From Rhodamnia argentea (lineage: Eukaryota > Streptophyta > Magnoliopsida > Myrtales > Myrtaceae): 64,000 nt of DNA. The stretch spans positions 23,081,015 to 23,145,014 of the forward strand of contig NC_063157.1 of the NCBI RefSeq assembly GCF_020921035.1, in the 5' to 3' direction. Both the position numbers and the translations under genes were made by a program. Under the pieces are notes generated by a model. It was not told where the DNA came from. It saw only the letters and a list, made by a program, of their open reading frames with translations, and made no database searches. This document shows, in pieces, positions 56,108 through 64,000 of this stretch; the stretch's first letter is position 1, and each line of letters starts with the position of its first letter.

Positions 56108-56970
56108 TTCTATAAAAAAAAAATTAGGGCTCATGTTAAATAGTAACTCAAACTCGACACCTAGTGGCCACTGTCCTTTTTTTTTTTTGTGGCCAAATGC
56201 ACATTATTACGGGCTGAAACCAAAAAAAAAAAAAAGGCTCGTCAAGCTAGATCTAACCACACCGTTAACAAAGCTGCAAACAAAAACGACGTCACGTGAC
56301 TAACTTTCAAAAGATTAAAGGCAACGGAGCGAAGCGAAGCTCTTTTGTAAAGTTCAACAGTCCGCGCAATCTGCCAAAAGCAGACCAGAAAATTAGGGAA
56401 GCTTCACGTTCAACCCCCGTCTTGTCCTTCGCCTGTCGCTTCCTCCCCCACCCCCCTCCCTCTCTCTCTCGCTCTGCGCGAGCTGAAGTGGATGCTCTTC
56501 CCCAGAGAAACGACGACGCAATCTGATCGATCCCACAGCGCGGCACCACGCCACGCGTTGAATGCGGGGAAGCGTCCACTTCGTCTTCTCTCTCAGGTCC
56601 CCTCCCCCCCTGCTCGGAGCCCGTCCGGACATTCGCCCCCCCTCCCTTCCTCTTCGTCGAAACGGTGATCGCGCGATGTCGGGGTCGCGAACGGCAGCTC
56701 CAGGTTCCGGCGGCCAGGCCCGCGAGCGATGCTGATCCGTTCCAGCTCTGGTCAACGCATTCGGAGTCCTGATTCTGTGGTCGGATACTGATCGGAGGTC
56801 GGTTGGTTGCCTTCGTTTTCCTTGGGCGTCGGAGTTCCGGTTCGCTTCTCGAATCTGGGGTTTTCTTGCGGAGAGCTGACTGAGCTGCCGGCCAGCTTCG
56901 GAGTCGGAGATACGGACTGCTTTTGCCGGTCGGCCCCCGGAAGGGTCCGGTTGCGGGTTCCGGTGGAGAG
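56108..56970. other. Upstream region and 5' leader of SOSEKI gene
   Basis: Turns GC-rich after about 56400, with CT-rich stretches at 56440-56480 and 56590-56650. Long antisense frames here arise from base composition. Confidence 0.45.
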
Positions 56971-59510
56971 ATGGAGGCGAGGATGAAGAAGTATCGGCAA
57001 GTGAGCCCGGAGAGGGCGAAAGTGTGGACGGAGAAGTCGCCCAAGTACTTTCAGAGCAGGAAAGTGCCCGTGGTTTACTATCTCTGCAGGAATCGCCAGC
57101 TTGAGCATCCTCATTTCATTGAAGTGCTTATCTCCTCGCCCGAAGGACTCTATCTGCGAGGTAACGCTAACGGCGAAGCAGGAACTGCATTTGCTTTTCT
57201 TCGTTTCATTTTCTCCCCTTCCCCGTAGCTTGCAGAGCGTCATTTGTTGCGAATACTCTTTGTTTTGGCAGATGTGATTGATAGGCTGAATGTTCTTCGA
57301 GGCAGAGGAATGGCATCTACGTATTCGTGGTCCTCTAAGAGGTACCAGTTCAAATTCCGCTCATTAATGGGTGATTTCTAGTTGCATAAGAAGCGCGTCT
57401 TGGATCCTCTGGGGTCTATGTCATTATTGGATAATTATTTGGTAAATCCTACGATGCTTCCTGAATTATTCAATCCGTTGATCATTGCAGAAGCTACAAA
57501 AATGGTTTCGTTTGGCATGATCTATGTGAAGATGACTTGATCCTTCCATCTAATGGAAACGAATACGTCCTCAAAGGCTCAGAGCTCTTTGATGAGTCTA
57601 ATTCAGGTGAAGTAGATGGTGGTCTTTCATACTTGACCTTGCTGCTGACTTTAGATGTGGTGTAGGATCGTATTTGCTTGTGAATTAGATACGACTAATG
57701 TTAGCAAGCAGAAAAGAGAACAGAAACCTGGCTAAGCTGGCTTGCTTCCTGTGTTGCTATTGCACATGTTTTTATACAGATCGTTTCAGTCCTGTCGTGA
57801 ATATCAGCACCAGGAATTTGAAGCAATTGCCAGCTCCACCATCTTCTAGAAGTCAAGACGATTCATCATCATCTTCAAGCATGAATGGAAAAGAAGCAAA
57901 ACACTCCCAAGAGGATGAACATTCTTCTCCAGTTCATCACACTGATTCCACTGATGTTTCACCACAGTCAAGAAATGGAAAAGGCTCCAGTTGGAATGGG
58001 TCTCTGAGCTTGACGGAGTACAAGGTGTACAAGAACGAGGGGTTAGCTGATGCATCAACTCAGACTGAAGAAAACATAAGCAGAGGTAAAACCAGAGAAA
58101 CTTGTACTAGAGGAGTCTCTACTGATGATGGCTCAACCGAACGTGAATGCGATGAAAGTTGCCAAACTAAGGCCTCTTGCTTGAAGGAGACCTCCGAGAT
58201 TTCTAGTGGTGCGGTTTCCCCTCCTCCCACATCCTCTAGTGCTTCTTCATCAGGTGGAAAGACTGAAACTCTGGAATCATTGATTAGAGCTGATGCTAGC
58301 AAGATGAATAGTTTTAGAACTCTTCAAGAGGAACAAATCCGATTGCCGACCAATGCAAGGCTCAAAGCTACCAACATGTTGATGCAATTAATCTCGTGTG
58401 GATCAATATCAGTGAAAGACAACACCTTTGGCTTAATCCCAACTTACAGGCCACGATTTTCCCATTCAAAATTTCCATCTCCTTTGTTTTCTACATCATT
58501 GATGATGGGGGAGCTTGATTGCTTATCAGAAAATCCACGGTTGATGGGCATAAGGCTGGAAGATAAGGAGTATTTCAGTGGCAGCTTGATTGAGACCAAG
58601 TTTCTCCGGGAGGATGGAGATGGACTTAGCTCTCTGAAGCGTTCCTCTTCCTACAATGCCGGCAGGTAACTCCGATTTCCTATGTGGTGCTATCTTTTCT
58701 AGGTTTACTTCTTTTTGCTATTATATGTGTACCGAGCGAATAAAGGAAATATGGGTATGCCCTCTTCGGTTGTACTGTGTTCTGTAGAGACCTATTGCAA
58801 AAACCAGTTTCTGTTTGTTTGCACTTTTTTGTAACCTAAGAGTATTAGTTGAATGTCTTTACCCTGTGAATGACGAACCAACGGCAACTTGCACCACAAA
58901 TTTCATTGCATCTTTCCTACAATTTGATAATTTGGTCAAGTAAATGATACATCAACACCATTTTTGTGTGGTAAATGTGTTGACAGTGCAAATCTTACAG
59001 AGCATGTTTCCCCCACTCTCGGGGGGCCTTGGCTTTGTAAAAGATGTGACTAGAGGTTTTTCTGTACAAGGATGACGGATTCTAGATAGTCGACAATCTC
59101 CTTTGCTTTTCTCAATTGTTATGGGGCCATAGTAGTTATGATGGCAACATTATTGAGAGGAGAAATCCTTTTTGTTCCTAAATCTAGATGATTGTAGGAC
59201 ATGTTATTTCTCTTGCAGGTCTGGTAAGCAGTTAGGTTCGGCTGGGGAAAGTGAGAATGGACGGTCAAAATGCATACCCCTATCGATTAAAGCTTCAATA
59301 GCTAAACAACCTCGAAGTGAGTCTATGAGATCCCCTCTCTCCGATAAACCAAGAATTTCTTCAGACAGAGCAGATAGCTCCAGAACATTATTTGCCAATT
59401 CATCAAATGGTAATAGTAGAAGAATCACCGAGCCTTCCCCAGGGAACAAACCGTCAAAGAGAGACTCCGCCCCGGAGGATGAGAAAGTGACAAAAATCGA
59501 AGAAAGTTAA
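56971..59510 (+). CDS. SOK: SOSEKI (DUF966) polarity protein, altered C-terminus
   Basis: Exons: 56971-57160, 57272-57341, 57491-57606, 57780-58665, 59219-59510 (last read through to TAA), 517 residues. ATG 56971 starts the canonical [19 protein letters not shown]. Residues about 28-115 form the DIX-like polymerisation domain ([54 protein letters not shown]). SOSEKI proteins polymerise through this domain at cell corners and edges to mark polarity. A Ser-rich linker and two conserved blocks follow ([31 protein letters not shown]). A sixth exon at 59609-59678 could encode LASGARVIIQSKAP plus a tail, ending at TAA 59676-59678. The exon 5 border reads GAAGAAA|GTTAAG, one G short of the AG|GT needed to enter exon 6 in frame, so normal splicing would give a shifted tail. 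Confidence 0.92.
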
Positions 59511-59678
59511 GTTTCAACTTCGTTCTCCTCCATCTAATTTCACTGAGGCGTCGTGTTGTGGATCTTTACGTTCACGTCGTTTGAATTGCCATACTTTTTG
59601 TTGAACAGGCTTGCTTCAGGAGCACGGGTTATAATCCAATCGAAAGCACCTTCCCACATCGAGGTAGGCAGCTGTTAA

Positions 59679-61071
59679 AGAGACTCATAGACCATCGAAA
59701 CGTAAGATGTACTGTTTCCACATTGCCTCTGCTTGTGTGTGAAGCATGTGAATCTTTCAGAAAAGCTTAATTTGAATTTTGAATGCTACCCGAATTGAGT
59801 TGGCGGGCCCTCTTAATGATACTGTACATCTGGAAAGTTGAGAGAAAAAAGAGGAGAGAAGAAAAGGTTTCATGTGTATTGGGGGGACGAAGACTGGTAA
59901 TGTTGAGCAAATTTTTGGGTTCAGCTTTATAGAAAGTGGGTTCTCTCTTTTCGGCATTTCCTCAGTTACGGTGCTTCCACAGTGCTGCATTACCTCCTAG
60001 GACTGTTCCTCCCCAGCAAATCCAATGAGAACAGCTGCATTGTCTTGAGACTCTTACACAACAAAAGCAAATACATCGTTTATTGTTCTGGGCATCATTG
60101 GATGAAGATGCTTTAGATATGAAATGCATCATTGGATTTTTTTTCTTTCTGCATGGATGAGCATGATTAGATGTGGAGAATCATTGAAACATCCCCATCA
60201 TTTACAATCGAGACACAACCATGTGGGAAACCAAAAGGGAGGCAGGAAAACAAAAATAGGATCCTATGTGATGGAGTTGACTCTCGCACCTGCCGTATGA
60301 AAACGGTCCTTTGGAAAGTCGAAAAAAAAAACAACACAACCCTCAGTTTCTCGAGTCCAGTGTTAGTGCACCATGGGGTCAACCGGCAACTTTCGGGACG
60401 CCACACTCGAGTTCCCTGTCGCCTCAACAGTGGTGTTGAATATTGATCGAGTGGGAATTCCACTGAGAAAGGTGGGTCCTGCTTGCCATTCTAGCCGAGG
60501 AGCAAATTCCAGCTTCTTCATGTTGGGAACCGGAAACACGAGTCGGCATGGGAACTTCAATTAGGAGTAGAGCATGTATAGGCAGCAAAGGAACACACGT
60601 TTCTCATCTCAAATTCTAATGCCTGTGTGGGTCGGAGCGGAGTGAAGGTCGAGGGTTCTAAGTCGGTAGTAGTCTTTTACAACTTCCGATTGGTGTTTGA
60701 AACAAATTGCTCGACGGGAGTGATTGATCGCTTCGTATCACCATTCTTTCGCTCTACATGTTTTTGTAGTAGTATACCAAGCATTGCATAATGTCCGTGG
60801 AATCCCTCTCCTTCCCCTGGTCCTCCAGGTTAAACATCAATATCTCAAAAATCTGAAATACCTGGTCAAAACCATTGCACACCACACCAGTCTGCATTAT
60901 TGTTCTTTCTTTCTCCCGAAGGATCGAGAAATTATTGTTAAATTGTGACGGTCCCACTAGTAATACTTGGCCAGATTGACCAAAGAGAGGATCTAGAAAG
61001 CACGATGCACGAGAGCTTGACTAAGCTCCACTTTTCAGAAACCCCGAAAGAGGACGGTGCTGCACTAACTG

Positions 61072-61108
<37 letters not shown>

Positions 61109-61691
61109 GAGTAGAGACAAGCCTCAATTGATTCTTCACACACTTTAACTTATATTAGGTTTGAGAGGCCAATGTGCCGGGCAGTTTGTCATAAATGACA
61201 CACTGCAACTAATTCTGGCCTGGGAAGGCGGGCTTCGGACAGCGACAATCCCACGTTCGAGGCCATTTTTATCAGGGATGGTTTACTTTTTTTACGTTGA
61301 AAACGTGAGTGCCCTCCTCAAGATCTCGACTTCCATAAAACTTTGGCTCTGTCTTCTCCTTCTTGTTTTTCTGTAATATGGTTCGGATACTCACGAACGA
61401 ACACGCACACACATCATATCATATATATATCACGCGCGTGGGGGGTTTTTTTTAATCTATTTTAATAGTTGAAAAATAAATTATAAAATTTGGGGGGGAA
61501 GTCAAGTAATGTTTGTCCCTAGACTTTTTAGCACTTCTTTCTTTCGCGCTCCCTCCAAATTCTTGAAAACCAAAAGGAGTCTTTATAACGGTGGAAATTC
61601 TGAAATAAAAAGAAATCCAAAAAGTGATTGCAAGAGCCCACCCCCGCCAAAACACAAACTGACTGTTTTTTTCCCCTATTTTCGGAAAAAA
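59679..61691. other. 3' flank of SOSEKI and intergenic sequence
   Basis: No gene recognised. A (GA)n tract of about 15 units lies at 61074-61104. Confidence 0.45.
61074..61104. repeat. (GA)n microsatellite
   Basis: About 15 GA units in intergenic sequence. Confidence 0.95.
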
Positions 61692-62405
61692 AATTACCAA
61701 ATAAGTCCTAAATCAATTAAACTTGTACAATTCAGTCCTAAGCTATTTAATGTGGCCAAGTTAATTCTAATTTTTTTTAAAATTGAGTCATATTGATTAG
61801 AAATCGGCGACACGGACGATATGGCCCGATCGATCTTGACATGGATATTTTTTTTTCTTTGTTTTTCTTTTCTTTTTTAGTAATGCCCACAAGGGCATCA
61901 GTAACCTCGCTAGCCGAGAAGGCCTCACCCACGGCTGATAAGGCTGCGAAGGCCCTAGGTGAGGCCTCGCCGGCCGTTAGCAAGTGCACGAAGGCCCTCG
62001 ACAAATGCGGGTGAGGGCCGCCTAGCAAGCCGTGGGCGAGGCCTTCACGGCCTCGTTGACCATTGGCAAGTGCACGAAGGCCCTCGTCGAATCTAGGTGA
62101 GGGCCACCTCGCTAGCCATGGGCAAGGCCTTTATGGCCGGTGAGGGTCGCCGGTGACCCTCGCGGGCGCAATAGAAAAAAGAAATAAGAGAAGAAAGAAA
62201 ACTAAATAATTCAAGAAATGAGGTTAAAAAAACTCAATCTTTTAAATTTTTTTTAAAAAAGTTGTTCACATCAGCGATTACCAGCCATTAGAATTCAATT
62301 GACAAATTGTCAAAAAATTCAGGATCAAATCGATTAAGTTGAAAGGTTTTATAACTGAATTGGCATTAGTATAATAAGTATAGAAACTTTTTGATAATTT
62401 TCCTC
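61692..62405. mobile_element. Long-TIR foldback element, family A copy 4
   Basis: The left arm (GGAAAAAAAATTACCAAATA, TTAAACTTGTACAATTCAGT) pairs with the inverted right arm (GGAAAATTATCAAAAAGTTT). The GC-rich centre has an 86-bp direct duplication: CAAGTGCACGAAGGCCCTCG at 61981 and 62067. Non-coding. Confidence 0.7.
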
Positions 62406-62901
62406 TTCATTCATTCAAGTCGACTTCTTAGGTAGATAGCTTTTTATCAGTCTTCGAACGACGTTGTACAGTTATTGATAGGATGTTGTAAACGTAGAAT
62501 AACAACCTCGCAACCCCCAAGGTATGCTTAACATATGCCTGACCAGGACCATTGCTTGAATTGTGTTACGAGACCAAACTTGCTCAGGCACACAATTTTG
62601 CCTGGGTTCTTAACTCCGACCTAGGCTCACAAATCCGCTTGTAGAAAGGGAAAATTCGATGGATTAACAAACAAATCTGATACAGATGGTCAGAATTTCT
62701 CATACAGCAGTCAAAATGAGGAAAAAAAAAAGTTGCAGGATTTAATGCCACAAAAAAAAATGATTTCCCTGAAAGGGAAATCTTTTACAAGATAACACTA
62801 TCATACTAGGTTGTCTCAAAGACCTTTATCTATCGCTCATGCCCCGATTCTATTCAAAGAGGATGAGCTGCTCCGTGTAAAAGGCTATCGACTATAGCGG
62901 G
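62406..62901. other. 3' flank of CHY-RING gene
   Basis: Probable 3' UTR of the minus-strand gene at its right end; otherwise no feature. Confidence 0.45.
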
Positions 62902-63925
62902 TCATCTCACGACCTCGGACGTCCCTGACGAACACAAGGCCGGAGGCCTGTCCTGCATTTGTCGCGTATTATAGGACCTGCAACTCGTGCACTTGTGTGC
63001 CACAACGTGAAACTGGACATGGCATCGCGCTCCGCAATCGTTGCAGAGTATCCAAACCTACCAAGCACAATGTGTTCACATTTAGAAACTTTGAGAGCGA
63101 GGGCTTCATGACTTTGAAACTAATGCTGTTTTACAATATAGAGTAACATTCTCACCATCTTATTTTGGTACACTTCAGGCATCGGAGTTTTCGCGATCTG
63201 TGATGAAATTCGAGCATCAACAAGCGATTTCAGGTGACATGGCACAGATTCATTGGGTGCAAGCAAAATCTATTGAAATGAAGAAGAATAAAAAACAGAG
63301 ATTTCATTCAAAATAATACCTCTTGATCAAGTCTTCTCCACAAACTAGACATATCGCAGATTGACTTTGAGCAAACAGGGCACGAGTACCTGCAGAATCC
63401 GGGAGTGAGTTCGATGTAAATCTTGAGGGAAACTAATATTTAGTCGGCTGCAGGGCACTGCAAGTGAGTGAGACATATGGTGCTAACCTGTAGTGCTGCT
63501 CCATTTCTTTGACACATTCCAAATGTATGGTGTGTCCACAAGGTAGGACAGTAATATCTTTCATCGTATCGAACAGGTACTGCAGATAAATATTAGAAGA
63601 CTTAGCAATTCGATATTTGATTTGACATTGTCATCAATGTAGAATTTTGGCTCCGTGTCTTACCTCAAAGCATACAGGGCAATTGTGGTGCATTGCCCTT
63701 TCGACACAGCGATGGTCATCAATCATTAACTTCGAATAGCAACATCCTATGGCAAATGTTCAAAGCATATCAGAAGTAAGTCCATGATGATCAAACTGGA
63801 ATCTGGAGAGTGCTAGAAAAGCAGAGGGAAAAAAAAACAAAAACATAGTTTTCAGAGAAGCCTCTTTTTTTCGTTTTCACTCACCACATTTCTTACAATG
63901 GAAGTAATTCTCCCTGCCTCCGGTT
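62902..63925 (-). CDS. CHY-RING zinc-finger E3 ubiquitin ligase (MIEL1/RCHY1 type), C-terminal part
   Basis: Six 3' exons are in the window, in transcript order: 63885-63925, 63664-63746, 63488-63579, 63320-63389, 63156-63197, 62902-63057; upstream exons with the CHY finger lie beyond the right edge. The frame is GGRENYFHCKKCG, then CCYSKLMIDDHRCVERAMHH. The RING domain follows, with NCPVCFEYLF, LPCGHTIHLEC and YSCPVCSKSICDM supplying all eight ligands (C3H2C3). Then come PMPEVYQNKM and the zinc ribbon VWILCNDCG..CHVQFH..HKCTSC, ending in a short variable tail. Enzymes of this family transfer ubiquitin to partners; plant MIEL1 targets MYB transcription factors. No lesion is seen. The exact orthologue cannot be set without the N-terminus. 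Confidence 0.93.
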
Positions 63926-64000
63926 CTGTACAAACAACAGAAGGATTGAGAATTAAGTATACTGATGAAATTTATGATATATAAGTGTGTGAGATGGTGG

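Noticed and set aside
56307..57044. 245-codon minus-strand frame
   Set aside because: It lies antisense to the SOSEKI leader and first exon in GC-rich sequence, is Arg/Pro/Ser-rich and shows no family motif.
1..64000. tRNA, rRNA or microRNA genes
   Set aside because: No tRNA B-box/cloverleaf, rRNA segment or convincing miRNA-type hairpin was recognised; the long foldbacks are transposon arms.

Overview
This is plant nuclear DNA, almost certainly from a eudicot. The genes have many short GT..AG introns, the protein families are plant-specific (DUF247, DUF1635, YSL, SOSEKI), and the spaces between genes are filled with Ty1/Copia elements, a LINE and many TIR/foldback (MITE-like) elements. The species cannot be fixed from sequence alone; the element spectrum would suit a woody dicot, but that is only an impression.

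Layout. 1-4599 holds the 5' part of a decayed minus-strand Copia element with one LTR. 5325-10066 holds a complete minus-strand Copia element with 316-bp LTRs, PBS, PPT and an imperfect target duplication; its polyprotein is broken by one frameshift and three nonsense codons. A single-exon DUF247 gene follows (10375-11700, -), with a 41-bp minisatellite about 380 bp upstream of its start. 12.5-26 kb is gene-poor and rich in nested TIR elements, including a 956-bp Mutator-like element with a perfect 9-bp target duplication that carries a piece of an F-box gene. A two-exon DUF1635 gene lies at 26100-27008 (+).

28703-38450 (-) is a complete 17-exon DNA ligase 1 gene with two in-frame start codons of the kind used for mitochondrial and nuclear isoforms. 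Another Mutator-like element sits about 220 bp upstream of its first ATG. 40.9-43.3 kb (-) holds coding-looking pieces of a gene I cannot identify. 43924-49845 (+) is a seven-exon YSL6/YSL4-like metal-nicotianamine transporter with an antisense LINE in intron 1 and an early stop codon near its C-terminus. 50-56.9 kb is intergenic, with a foldback element, a roughly 145-bp tandem array and a subrepeat-rich MITE. 56971-59678 (+) is a SOSEKI (DUF966) polarity gene whose last splice donor has lost a base. 62902-63925 (-) is the C-terminal half of a MIEL1/RCHY1-type CHY-RING ubiquitin ligase that runs off the right edge.

The genes are independent housekeeping, transport and developmental loci; they do not form a cluster or pathway. 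I see no convincing new biological system. The most useful leads are the gene-carrying Mutator-like element, the C-terminal lesions in YSL and SOSEKI, and microsatellites abutting splice donors and a 5' leader. Gene models were built by hand from splice consensus and protein-family conservation, without transcript evidence.
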